DNA of 64,000 nucleotides from Methanospirillum purgamenti (GTDB lineage Archaea; Halobacteriota; Methanomicrobia; Methanomicrobiales; Methanospirillaceae), in assembly GCF_018502485.1 (NCBI RefSeq), contig NZ_CP075546.1. One strand, written 5' to 3'. Positions 26,961-35,172 of the stretch are shown piece by piece (positions within the stretch are counted from its first letter, which is position 1; each line of letters starts with the position of its first letter). The position numbers were made by a program, and so were the translations under genes. The notes under the pieces are model-generated. The model was not told the DNA's origin. It searched no databases and saw nothing but the letters and a program-made list of their open reading frames with translations.

Positions 26961-28127
26961 ATGAGACCTGCAACCCGAATATTTATAAAACAGCGTTTTA
27001 CTGATTATTATAATAAAACCCGTATCTCTCCCCCTTCTTCAGTAAAAGAACGGGAATTTGGTTTCATCTTTTTTGATGACAAATATCCTGATGATATTAG
27101 GATGAGGAGACATATTGGATTTTCATCCGGTGATGAGATGCAGGAGTATATAAAAAGTCTGGTACCAGCCCATGTATATTACTCGACTGCATATTATCAG
27201 ACTCCGCAGGCTCCAACCATGGGTGATAAGGAATGGCTAGGTGCCGATCTCATTTTTGATCTTGATGCTGACCATATTATGCGGGGTTCATATGAGGAGA
27301 TGCTCCAGCGAATTAAGGATGAAACAGAAAAGTTACTTGGGATTTTAGATGATGAGTTGGGTATTGATATGAAAACGGTTAAACTGGTTTTCTCTGGTGG
27401 CCGTGGGTATCATATTCATGTTCAGGAACTGGGATTTCGGGATTTTGGTGCTCCTGAACGGAGAGAAATCGTGGACTATATTTGCGGGATAGGTATGAGT
27501 CCTCCAATTCTGCTTCAAGAGTGGGGGCCTTTCCGGACTGGATGGCATGACAGGTTTCGTAGTCTTCTTATCAGGTATCTTACTGAACTGGATGCAAAAC
27601 CAAAAAAAGAAGGGAAGGCTGAATTATCTTCACTTAGGGGTGTTGGTCAGGTTATGGCCGAACGATTTATTGGGATGATTCCAGAATTAATCACCTTACT
27701 CACTACAAATCCATCATCAATTCTTCTCCGTGACCAGACTGTGAAGACTGTTTTTGCAGCTCTTGCTACGGAGCGTGAAAGTGCTCTGCTTCCGTATATC
27801 AGGGAAGCAGCAGTTCAGGCAGATGAACCAGTCACTACAGATATTAGAAGGTTAATCCGGCTCCCTGGCTCGCTTCATGCTAAATCCGGATTTAAAGTCG
27901 TTGCTCTGGATGTTAAAGAACTAGCGGATTTTGAACCTCTCATTGATGCAGTTGCTTTTGGTGAACGTGAGGTCCTTATAGAATCAGAGCGGGAATATTC
28001 ATTTTCACTTCTTGGATCACAGTTCACTATCCCAAAAGGCCGATTAAAAGTCCCGGAAGCAGTTGGTGTTTTTCTTTGTTGCAGAGGCATGGCGGAGATA
28101 GGAGGTGAGTCAGGGGGTGCTTCTTGA
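26961..28127 (+). CDS. priS: DNA primase small (catalytic) subunit PriS
   Basis: 388 residues. Catalytic Asp pair in LIFDLDADH (D100 and D102), and VFSGGRGYHIHV near residues 145-156 with the conserved SGGRGxH. REFGFIFFDD near 31-40 and the C-terminal DIRRLIRLPGSLHAKSGF are also typical of archaeal PriS. It makes primers with PriL, whose gene is not in this window. It overlaps the Gins51 gene, linking primase and GINS expression. Confidence 0.92.
   Translation: MRPATRIFIKQRFTDYYNKTRISPPSSVKEREFGFIFFDDKYPDDIRMRRHIGFSSGDEMQEYIKSLVPAHVYYSTAYYQTPQAPTMGDKEWLGADLIFDLDADHIMRGSYEEMLQRIKDETEKLLGILDDELGIDMKTVKLVFSGGRGYHIHVQELGFRDFGAPERREIVDYICGIGMSPPILLQEWGPFRTGWHDRFRSLLIRYLTELDAKPKKEGKAELSSLRGVGQVMAERFIGMIPELITLLTTNPSSILLRDQTVKTVFAALATERESALLPYIREAAVQADEPVTTDIRRLIRLPGSLHAKSGFKVVALDVKELADFEPLIDAVAFGEREVLIESEREYSFSLLGSQFTIPKGRLKVPEAVGVFLCCRGMAEIGGESGGAS
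28101..28108 (+). promoter_or_regulatory. Shine-Dalgarno that decides the Gins51 start
   Basis: GGAGGTGA inside the 3' end of priS, 8 bases before GTG 28117. The earlier in-frame GTG at 28105 lies within the motif itself, so the later GTG is preferred. Confidence 0.5.
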
Positions 28128-28797
28128 TGAACTCCGGACCATCCTGCTTGAAGAACGTGATAGTGGAGAATTGACAACAATCACTCCGGATTTGTTTCAA
28201 AAGACAAGTGAAAACGTAAAAATTTTGCAACAGGAAGTGTATGTCCTTGAAGATCCATTTTCTGATGATGCACGTCTGCTTATTGAAAAAGTATCTAGTA
28301 TCCGGGCAACTGTTGAGGAGTTATTCAAGATACGGACTGATAAGATCGTAGGACTTGCGCTTAGCCAGGCTGAAGGCTCTTATATTGAACGTGAAGAACT
28401 TCGTGTCCTCATTCCGGCTGAACTTGAGATGTTTAACCGGATTGTTGAGGCTATCAGACAAAGTCGAACTAAATTAATAGAGTGGAGAGCGGTTCAGGGT
28501 TCAGTGGGGCATGCCTTATCCTCTGATGAGGGTGAATGCGTTCCAGCATCAGATACAATCAGTGGAGATGTACCTATCCGCGCAGATACTGGCGTTGATT
28601 CAGAACCAGATATAATAATCCCTGCTGATGCTCCTTTTGCAAATGATATCGTATTAGCGCTTTCCAGTATGGAACCTTTTATGGGTATTGACGGACGGAC
28701 ATATGAGATGGAAGCAGGAGATATTCTCACGCTCCCCTCAAGAAATGCACAAGTCCTGGTTGAACGCGACATAGTCTTAAATATCCATCCGGGCTAA
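28117..28797 (+). CDS. GINS complex subunit Gins51-like
   Basis: About 226 residues. The N-terminal helical A domain (LLDELRTILLEERDSGELTTITPDLF, then ARLLIEKVSSIRATVEELFKIRTDKIVGLAL) matches archaeal Gins51/Gins15. A low-complexity acidic linker spans about 130-175. The small B domain lies at the C-terminus (MEPFMGIDGRTYEMEAGDILTLP). GINS activates the MCM helicase. The start overlaps priS by 11 bases with a strong Shine-Dalgarno. L44e follows 37 bases later. Confidence 0.82.
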   Translation: MLLDELRTILLEERDSGELTTITPDLFQKTSENVKILQQEVYVLEDPFSDDARLLIEKVSSIRATVEELFKIRTDKIVGLALSQAEGSYIEREELRVLIPAELEMFNRIVEAIRQSRTKLIEWRAVQGSVGHALSSDEGECVPASDTISGDVPIRADTGVDSEPDIIIPADAPFANDIVLALSSMEPFMGIDGRTYEMEAGDILTLPSRNAQVLVERDIVLNIHPG

Positions 28798-28834
28798 TGA
28801 TGTAGGTATTCTATACACGAGGAGTGGCCAAATC

Positions 28835-29113
28835 ATGAAGATGCCAACAAAATTCCGCACATATTGTCCCTTTTGCCACAAACATGAGGAGCATGAGGTA
28901 GAGAAGGTAAAAAAAGGTAAAACCACCGGGCTTCACTGGATTGATCGCCAGAAAGCACGCCGAGGTCAGGTAGGGAACATGGGTAAGTTCTCTAAGGTTC
29001 CTGGTGGTGATAAGCCAACCAAGAAGGTAAACATCCGGTATCGCTGTACTGTCTGCAAGAAAGCACATTTAAGAGCAGGTTTCAGGGTTGGTAAATTCGA
29101 ACTTACGGAGTAA
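28835..29113 (+). CDS. rpl44e: 50S ribosomal protein L44e
   Basis: 92 residues. Zinc finger cysteines in YCPFC (C11, C14) and CTVCKKAH (C72, C75). The basic KFRTYCPFCHKHEEHEVEKV start and GFRVGKFEL end match archaeal L44e. GAGGAG about 12 bases before the ATG is a ribosome-binding site. First of the L44e-S27e-aIF2alpha-Nop10 gene run conserved in archaea. Confidence 0.95.
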   Translation: MKMPTKFRTYCPFCHKHEEHEVEKVKKGKTTGLHWIDRQKARRGQVGNMGKFSKVPGGDKPTKKVNIRYRCTVCKKAHLRAGFRVGKFELTE

Positions 29114-29118
29114 TTAAA

Positions 29119-29307
29119 ATGGTAAAATTAACACGCGAGAACCGGAGCAAGTTTGTCAAGGTAAAATGTCCGGATTGTGAAAATGAACAGATAATCTTTG
29201 ACCGTGCATGTACAACGGTTGATTGTGTTGTCTGCGGCTCGAACCTTGCCACCCCGACTGGTGGAAAAGCACAAATTAAAGCAGAGATTATAACTGCATT
29301 TGAGTGA
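29119..29307 (+). CDS. rps27e: 30S ribosomal protein S27e
   Basis: 62 residues with the C4 zinc finger (CPDCENEQIIFD then CVVCGSNLATPTGGKA). The length and sequence match archaeal S27e. It starts 5 bases after L44e stops; the aIF2-alpha gene follows within 8 bases. Confidence 0.95.
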   Translation: MVKLTRENRSKFVKVKCPDCENEQIIFDRACTTVDCVVCGSNLATPTGGKAQIKAEIITAFE

Positions 29308-29314
29308 GAGCCTG

Positions 29315-30109
29315 ATGCAGGAGAGAGAGTGGCCTGAGCAGGGAGAACTTGTCGTCTGTTCAGTTCAGAACGTAAAAGATTTCGTGGCTTTTGTCACACT
29401 TGATGAGTATAACAACCGAGAGGGTCTGATCCCTATTGCTGAAGTGGCACGCGGGTGGATAAAGTACATCCGTGATCACATCAGAGAGGGGCAGAAGGTT
29501 GTATGTAAAGTACTGAACGTCGACCCGCAGAAAGGTCACATTGATCTCTCTTTGAAGGATGTGAATGAGCATCAACGCCGGGAAAAGATTCGTGTCTGGA
29601 AGAACGAATCCAAAGCGCGAAAATGGATCGGTTTTGCGGCAGAGGCAGCAGGACAGGCTGAAGGTGCTCATGATATTGCCAGTGCACTCTATCGTGAATA
29701 TGGTGAGCTGTACGCTGCCTTTGAGGACTTTGTAACCGAAGGTCGTAATGCACTGAATAAACTGAAAATTGATCCAAAACTGGCTGATGCATTATACACC
29801 ATTGCTACTGAAAATGTCAAACTCCCATCTGTCACCATCTCCGGAGACCTTTTCCTGCGATCTACCAAGTCAGATGGAGTAAATATCATCAGACGTGCTC
29901 TTCGAAGTGCTGAACCTAAGGTTGATGGTGCAGAGATAGAGATCACCTATCTTGGAGCACCAAATTACCGGATTAAGGTTATTGCGACCAATTACAAGGA
30001 TGCCGAGAAAGCACTAGAAAAAGCTTCAAGTGCAGCGATAGGTGTCTTAAAGAGGGCTGGTGGCGAAGGTAAATTCAGCCGGAAATCTAAATCCGGGAAG
30101 CATGTATGA
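29315..30109 (+). CDS. Translation initiation factor aIF2 alpha subunit
   Basis: 264 residues from ATG 29315 (MQEREWPEQGELVV). An in-frame TTG exists at 29300, but the family begins as chosen and GTGA lies upstream. An N-terminal S1 domain covers about 8-85 (GELVVCSVQNVKDFVAFVTL, then GHIDLSLKDV). A helical domain follows, and a C-terminal alpha/beta domain (APNYRIKVIATNYKDAEKAL). As part of heterotrimeric aIF2 it helps bring initiator Met-tRNA to the ribosome. Its stop overlaps the nop10 start. Confidence 0.93.
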   Translation: MQEREWPEQGELVVCSVQNVKDFVAFVTLDEYNNREGLIPIAEVARGWIKYIRDHIREGQKVVCKVLNVDPQKGHIDLSLKDVNEHQRREKIRVWKNESKARKWIGFAAEAAGQAEGAHDIASALYREYGELYAAFEDFVTEGRNALNKLKIDPKLADALYTIATENVKLPSVTISGDLFLRSTKSDGVNIIRRALRSAEPKVDGAEIEITYLGAPNYRIKVIATNYKDAEKALEKASSAAIGVLKRAGGEGKFSRKSKSGKHV

Positions 30110-30255
30110 AAGGGCATATCAGATACTGCCCGTCAGACAATCTTTATACTCTTTCTGAAACGTGTTCCCTTTGTGGGAAATCCACTATTACCCCTCATCC
30201 TGCCAGGTATTCTCCGGAGGATAAATATGGTCATTACCGGAGAATGATTCGTTGA
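30106..30255 (+). CDS. nop10: H/ACA ribonucleoprotein Nop10
   Basis: 49 residues. MKGHIRYCPSDNLYTLSE contains the first Cys, CSLCGKST the zinc pair, and HPARYSPEDKYGHYRR is the highly conserved Nop10 tail that contacts Cbf5. Start ATG overlaps the aIF2-alpha stop (ATGA). Nop10 is a core protein of box H/ACA pseudouridylation RNPs. Its position after aIF2-alpha is a well-known archaeal gene order. Confidence 0.95.
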   Translation: MKGHIRYCPSDNLYTLSETCSLCGKSTITPHPARYSPEDKYGHYRRMIR

Positions 30256-30313
30256 TAATGCTTCAGCATATTTAAATTTTTATGTATTTATCGGATAATC
30301 AGGAATTACTGCA

Positions 30314-31069
30314 ATGATGGAAGATATTACCATACGTTTTGAGGATTCAGTAGCTCCGGAAGACCGGACTGCTCCGATTATGATAGAAGGGCTTCCTGGA
30401 ATCGGGCATGTTGGAAAACTTGTCGCTGAGCACATGATCCATGAACTTGGGGCTGTCCGAATTGCAGAAATCAATTCTATTTATTTCCCTCCCCAGGTCA
30501 TAATTAAGGAAGGAGGAACAGTCCGACTCTGTAATAACGAAATTTACCGCTATTCTGGGGAAAAGGGTACATATCTCTTTCTGGTTGGTGATTTTCAAAG
30601 TACATCGGGAGAAGGACATTATCTCTTATCCCAGGTATATGTTGATATCTGTCATCAACTTAGTGTCAAGCGGATATACACAATCGGTGGGTACGGAGTG
30701 GGTCATTTCAATGAAGTAACAAGAGTTATTGCGGCAGTTAACCGTGATGATCTCCGCCAGCAGGTTGAAGATGCGGGTGGAATTTTTAGCGAGGGAGAAC
30801 CTGGTGGTGGTATCATCGGGGCAGCAGGACTCATGCTTGGTCTTTCCATTCCTTTAGGCATGGAAGGGATCTGCCTGATGGGTGAGACCTCAGGATACCT
30901 TGTGGATCCCCGGAGTGCCACGACTGTTCTGTCTGTTCTGACCAAACTCCTGAATATTGATATAGATGATGCAAAGCTGACTGAACGGGCAGGTGAGATG
31001 GAAGTAGCCCTCCAAAGACTTCTGGAGCAGGAGAGAAAGTCTGAGGAAGAACTTTCATACATCGGCTGA
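30314..31069 (+). CDS. PAC2-family protein (proteasome assembly chaperone-like)
   Basis: 251 residues. MIEGLPGIGHVGKLVAEHM near residue 23, YTIGGYGVGHFNEV near 125 and GGIIGAAGLMLGLS near 157 are typical of archaeal PAC2/COG2047 proteins found after nop10. The C-terminus is a charged helix. A TATTTAAATTTTT stretch 45 bases upstream could be its own promoter. Function in archaea is inferred from the eukaryotic proteasome chaperone and remains uncertain. Confidence 0.82.
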   Translation: MMEDITIRFEDSVAPEDRTAPIMIEGLPGIGHVGKLVAEHMIHELGAVRIAEINSIYFPPQVIIKEGGTVRLCNNEIYRYSGEKGTYLFLVGDFQSTSGEGHYLLSQVYVDICHQLSVKRIYTIGGYGVGHFNEVTRVIAAVNRDDLRQQVEDAGGIFSEGEPGGGIIGAAGLMLGLSIPLGMEGICLMGETSGYLVDPRSATTVLSVLTKLLNIDIDDAKLTERAGEMEVALQRLLEQERKSEEELSYIG

Positions 31070-31071
31070 AT

Positions 31072-32214
31072 ATGCAGGCAGCAGCAGATCTTCATATTCA
31101 TTCCTGTTTTTCAATGGCATCATCTCCCCGGATGGTGCCTGAAGAGATTATCAAAGGCTGTAGGGTCAAAGGCATCTCTGTTATCGGGACTGGTGATATC
31201 CTCCATCCTGAATGGAGGCAGATGTGGCAGGATACCCCAGTTGATGATGATATCATTGTTGTTCCCACGACTGAGGTGGAAGGAGCAGGCCGGGTTCATC
31301 ATGTGATTCTGCTCCCTGATTTTAACGCAGCAGCTGACCTTGCACAGAGGCTCGGGTCACATAGCAAGGACATGGATACAAATGGCCGTCCCCGTGTTCC
31401 CCTCTCCGGAGAAGAGATCTTATCTCATGTTCATGCAGTCGGAGGTATCGGTGGCCCGGCTCATGCCTTTACTCCCTATACCTCAGTGTATGCTGTCCAT
31501 CCGTCACTCTCATCCTGTTATGGAGATGAACCGGTCGATCTCCTGGAACTTGGTCTTTCGGCTGACAGCAGGTATGGGGCAGGTATTGCTGAACTTTCAT
31601 CGGTTCCTTTCCTGACCAACTCTGATGCTCATAGTCCTGAGCCATCAAAACTGGGGAGAGAGTATACCGTCCTAGAACTAAACCGGTCAGATGCCAGCGG
31701 GGTGCTCGATGCCGTTCAGCAGGGAAAGATCGTGATGAATGTCGGGTTTTTCCCGGAGGAAGGGAAGTATAACCGGACCGCATGCAGCCGGTGTTTTCGT
31801 CAGTTCTCCTTTGAAGAAGCGGCAGCGACCTCCTGGAAATGTCCTGATGATGGTGGGAGAATAAAAAAGGGTGTCCAGGAGCGAGCACAATCGCTCTCAT
31901 CCGGTCCGGTATCAGAGCGGCCGCCCTATCTTCATGTTATCCCCCTTTCCGAAATTATTCAGCGTGTCTTTGACACAAAGAGCCCTACAACCCGGCGCTG
32001 TAGGGATCTATACTGTAAGTGTATTGACCGGTTAGGCGATGAAATCACTATTCTTATGAAAACTCCTCCTGATGAAATTGCAGCTATTGATTTCCGTCTT
32101 TCATGCGCAATCAGGTCCTTTCGGGAAGGTCATATCATTCTTCATCCCGGTGGGGGGGGGAAGTATGGGTCGTTTGAGATCCCCGGTCTTAGAGATCCAA
32201 ACCCGAATCATTAA
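31072..32214 (+). CDS. PHP-domain endonuclease Q family protein
   Basis: 380 residues. PHP metal motifs: DLHIHSCFS (about 6-14), GTGDILHPEW (about 39-48), TTEVEG (about 65-70) and TNSDAHSPEPSKLGREYT (about 182-199). A zinc-ribbon-like CSRC...CPDDGG segment lies near 242-264. The order matches endonuclease Q (TIGR00375), which nicks DNA 5' of deaminated bases. It starts 2 bases after the PAC2 gene. Assigning deaminated-base repair rests on family knowledge. Confidence 0.8.
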   Translation: MQAAADLHIHSCFSMASSPRMVPEEIIKGCRVKGISVIGTGDILHPEWRQMWQDTPVDDDIIVVPTTEVEGAGRVHHVILLPDFNAAADLAQRLGSHSKDMDTNGRPRVPLSGEEILSHVHAVGGIGGPAHAFTPYTSVYAVHPSLSSCYGDEPVDLLELGLSADSRYGAGIAELSSVPFLTNSDAHSPEPSKLGREYTVLELNRSDASGVLDAVQQGKIVMNVGFFPEEGKYNRTACSRCFRQFSFEEAAATSWKCPDDGGRIKKGVQERAQSLSSGPVSERPPYLHVIPLSEIIQRVFDTKSPTTRRCRDLYCKCIDRLGDEITILMKTPPDEIAAIDFRLSCAIRSFREGHIILHPGGGGKYGSFEIPGLRDPNPNH

Positions 32215-32240
32215 AGGATTTCGCGTCAACCATGTAAGGA

Positions 32241-32414
32241 ATGATCGAGGTTCATCGGGAAATCTGTGCCTATTGCGGCTGTTGTGTCTCGGTTTGTCCG
32301 GAAGGGGCACTGGAACTTGTCGATGCCTATCTGGATATCGATACGAATACTTGTAAGAATTGTGGCATCTGTGTCCGTGTCTGTCCGCTTGGGGCTTTGG
32401 AGGCAAAGAAATGA
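32241..32414 (+). CDS. 2x[4Fe-4S] ferredoxin
   Basis: 57 residues with two complete CX2CX2CX3CP motifs: CAYCGCCVSVCP (9-20) and CKNCGICVRVCP (38-49). Its stop overlaps the ATG of the geranylgeranyl reductase gene (ATGA), so the two are translationally coupled. The inferred role is electron donor to that reductase. Confidence 0.9.
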   Translation: MIEVHREICAYCGCCVSVCPEGALELVDAYLDIDTNTCKNCGICVRVCPLGALEAKK

Positions 32415-33619
32415 AGCGCGAGTATGATGTCCTCGTAGTGGGAGGAGGCCCTGGCGGAGCATTTGCTGCGAAGACCTTTGCCGAGAAGGGTTATTCTGTC
32501 CTGCTCACGGAGAAACGCCCTGCTATTGGTGCTCCGGTCAGATGTGCTGAAGGCGTCGGAAAAGCACTGATGCATGAATTTTTCAAGCCTGAAGACCGGT
32601 GGGTTGCAGCAGAGATTGATAAGGCCAATATCATTGCACCTGACGGGTTTAAGATGGAACTTGAACCTGAAAAAGCAGGGGCAGAGGTCGGATATGTTCT
32701 TCATCGTAAGGTATTTGATCGGGATCTTGTCTGGATGGCAGCCGGAGCAGGAGCAGACATCCAGGTAAAGACCCGTGCAGTAACTCCAATCATGGAGGAT
32801 GGAGCGGTGAAAGGCGCTATTCTCAATCAGGGAGGAGTAACTCATGAAGTCAGGGCCGGACTTACCATTGCAGCAGACGGTGTTGAGTCAAAGTTTGCAC
32901 GCTGGTGCGGGGTTGACACAACCGTCCCGCTTCGTGAGATGGAGACTTGTGCCCAGTACCTGATGACCGGTATAGACATTGATGCACATGCAACCGAGTT
33001 CTATGTGGGCAATAATATCGCACCAGGTGGCTATGTATGGATATTCCCAAAAGGTGACAAAACCGCGAATGTGGGTATTGGCCTGGGTGGAGATCGGTCC
33101 AAACCTGGAAATCGGCCAATTGATTACTTAAACCGGTTTGTGTCTAAAAACTTCCCGAATGGGAAGACCATCGAACTTATCGCTGGTGGTGTCTCCATAT
33201 GTCAACCACTCCCCTGTACGGTTGCAAACAATCTCATGATCGTCGGTGATGCAGCCCGTGTGTCTGATCCACTGACTGGTGGTGGTATCTATGCCGCTCT
33301 TTACACCGGAAAACTTGCCGGAGATATCGGTTCCAAAGCTATTGAAAATGGGGATACGTCTACTCAGGCACTCATGCCGTATGATGAGACCTGGAGAGCA
33401 TCATACCTTGGAAAGGCGCTTGAGAGAAATTACCAGATTAAAGAGGTATTTGTGAAATTGAATGATGATGACCTGAATGCTATTGTACACTCAGTCTCAA
33501 AAATGAACCTTTCAGATTTCAATACCTTGAATCTTATAAAAAATATTATCGCGGCAAATCCCAAGCTGGCAATAAAACTAGGAAAAGCAGGTCTGAAGTC
33601 TCTTCTTGACTCATTCTGA
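32411..33619 (+). CDS. Digeranylgeranylglycerophospholipid reductase (geranylgeranyl reductase family)
   Basis: 402 residues from ATG 32411. FAD-binding Rossmann motif VLVVGGGPGGAFAAKTFAEKG (begins near 7), then RPAIGAPVRCAEGV with the conserved Cys, the substrate-side GGYVWIFPKGDKTANVGIG near 199-217, and MIVGDAARVSDPLTGGGIYAAL for the second FAD contact. It saturates the isoprenoid chains of archaeal lipids. The overlapping ferredoxin upstream is a probable electron donor. Confidence 0.92.
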   Translation: MKREYDVLVVGGGPGGAFAAKTFAEKGYSVLLTEKRPAIGAPVRCAEGVGKALMHEFFKPEDRWVAAEIDKANIIAPDGFKMELEPEKAGAEVGYVLHRKVFDRDLVWMAAGAGADIQVKTRAVTPIMEDGAVKGAILNQGGVTHEVRAGLTIAADGVESKFARWCGVDTTVPLREMETCAQYLMTGIDIDAHATEFYVGNNIAPGGYVWIFPKGDKTANVGIGLGGDRSKPGNRPIDYLNRFVSKNFPNGKTIELIAGGVSICQPLPCTVANNLMIVGDAARVSDPLTGGGIYAALYTGKLAGDIGSKAIENGDTSTQALMPYDETWRASYLGKALERNYQIKEVFVKLNDDDLNAIVHSVSKMNLSDFNTLNLIKNIIAANPKLAIKLGKAGLKSLLDSF

Positions 33620-33671
33620 TCTTCCTTTTTTATCCTGACAGATAAATACTGTCAGGTGCTATCAATCATAC

Positions 33672-34247
33672 ATGGAACTCCTCACACCGGCAGAAGGAGA
33701 GATGGCCCTTTCTCATGCCCACCATGTACTGCACGAACATGTAGCACTTGAACCCTACACCGAACCTGATTTTTCGCTGATTTTCTCAAAAAAACGAGGG
33801 GTTTTTGTAACGCTGACCAAAAAGGGTGATCTGCGGGGATGTATCGGTTTTCCCCATGCGGTTATGCCTCTCCGGGAAGCTATCCGTGAAGCGGCTTGTT
33901 CAGCAGCGACTGGAGATCCACGATTTCCCCCGGTTACACCAAGGGAACTTTCAGATATTTCGGTTGAAGTGACGGTTCTGACAGAACCAGAGCTATTAGA
34001 GGTTTTTCCTGCTGATCGGCCTGGTGCGATTACGGTTGGCAAACATGGGCTGATTGTCAGAGGGTATGGCCGGTCCGGGCTGCTGCTTCCCCAGGTTCCG
34101 GTGGAGTGGGGATGGAATGTGACTGAATTTCTCGATCACACTTGCATGAAAGCAGGACTGCCCAGGGGATGCTGGCTGGAGTCGGGGGTTCAAATATTCA
34201 CGTTTGAAGGGCAGATATTTTCGGAAAAGGAGGGTTCTCATGGCTGA
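33672..34247 (+). CDS. AMMECR1-domain protein
   Basis: 191 residues. The invariant LRGCIGF (about 54-60) plus FPPVTPRELSDISVEVTVL define AMMECR1/TIGR00296. The active-site-like Cys lies in RGCIG. The molecular function is unresolved. It follows the reductase by about 50 bases. After it, 34248-34454 shows no gene, only AT-rich sequence with T-tracts. Confidence 0.88.
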   Translation: MELLTPAEGEMALSHAHHVLHEHVALEPYTEPDFSLIFSKKRGVFVTLTKKGDLRGCIGFPHAVMPLREAIREAACSAATGDPRFPPVTPRELSDISVEVTVLTEPELLEVFPADRPGAITVGKHGLIVRGYGRSGLLLPQVPVEWGWNVTEFLDHTCMKAGLPRGCWLESGVQIFTFEGQIFSEKEGSHG

Positions 34248-34454
34248 GTGAATGAGCTGGAGTTATCTTTGTGAGAGCAAATCATTAGGAGATCAGCCCT
34301 TTCAAGTCCGGATTCTGCATTCGATCTGATATCATAGATTGATCAGTAATTTTTAAGAAGTCTGAAAAAATTGGCATGAAACAGTTTCCGAAAGCAAAAA
34401 CAATATTTTTATGAATATCAGATGGTTTTTAAATTTAGATGAGGACATGATAAA

Positions 34455-34697
34455 GTGAATAAGAAGGATCAATTTCATTCATTGAAAGAAAATCCTTAAA
34501 ACATTCGATTCGAAGAATTTTGTAATATTCTTACCTCCTTTGGTTTTATTCATAAGGGAGGGAAAAGAAGTCATCGTGTATTTACCAAAGAGGGTATTCC
34601 GGAGATAATGACAATTCAGAACTGTGAGGGTAGGGCAAAACCGTATCAAATAAGACAATTTTGTGAACTAGTTGAGCAATATCATTTGTTGGAGTAA
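34455..34697 (+). pseudogene. hicA: hicA toxin gene interrupted by an in-frame TAA
   Basis: GTG 34455 to TAA 34695 is one frame of 80 codons with an internal TAA at 34497-34499. The translation reads VNKKDQFHSLKENP, stop, then NIRFEEFCNILTSFGF, KGGKRSHRVFT and AKPYQIRQFCELVEQY. This is a complete HicA-like sequence with the catalytic His in SHRVF. HicA-type proteins usually have Lys or Arg at the stop position (NPKN), so AAA to TAA is the likely change. No good restart codon lies just after the stop, so active toxin is unlikely. The hicB gene starts 2 bases after the final stop. Confidence 0.75.
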
Positions 34698-34698
34698 T

Positions 34699-34944
34699 AT
34701 GCAAAATAAATATCCTATTGAGATTTTTTATAGTCATGACGATGAGGGATATATCTCAATAGCACCCGACTTATCTGGCTGTAGTGCCTTTGGAGAAACT
34801 GAAGAAAAAGCACTTTCAGAAGTAAAAATAGCGATTGCACTCTGGATAGAAGCAGCACTTGGTGAAGGAAGAACAGTTCCAGAACCCTCAAATCGTACAA
34901 TACTTGATAAAATTATTGCTTATCAAAAAGCAAGTGTAATTTAA
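34699..34944 (+). CDS. hicB: HicB-family antitoxin
   Basis: 81 residues from ATG 34699 (MQNKYPIEIFYSHDDEGYIS). The HicB fold is shown by DEGYISIAPDLSGCSAFGETEEKALSEVK. A short C-terminal tail carries no clear DNA-binding motif. The gene is intact while its upstream hicA is broken. A run of seven T at 34974-34980 may terminate transcription. The rest of the gap to 35172 shows no gene. Confidence 0.85.
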   Translation: MQNKYPIEIFYSHDDEGYISIAPDLSGCSAFGETEEKALSEVKIAIALWIEAALGEGRTVPEPSNRTILDKIIAYQKASVI

Positions 34945-35172
34945 AAAATTTATTCAAGGCCACATCATTTTCATTTTTTTGACTTATCCTATCTTGTAAC
35001 TGCCCTTATATCCGTCATCAACAAATACCCTCATCCCTCCCCCATCCGAAAAACCAATCCGTGAACCCTTACAAATAATACGTATCTGATCGTTTAGATA
35101 ACCAATACCACTCACTCGAGTAATCGAGAGCATAATCTGGAGACCAACATTAATGCGTAACAATTTTCATAT

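Noticed and set aside
30703..31101. Minus-strand open frame of 132 codons opposite the PAC2 gene
   Set aside because: Its sequence is low-complexity Ser/Arg-rich shadow of the PAC2 coding strand with no family features.
34945..35172. Possible tRNA in the gap before tgtA
   Set aside because: No cloverleaf, no GTTCRA-like T arm and no acceptor pairing could be found.
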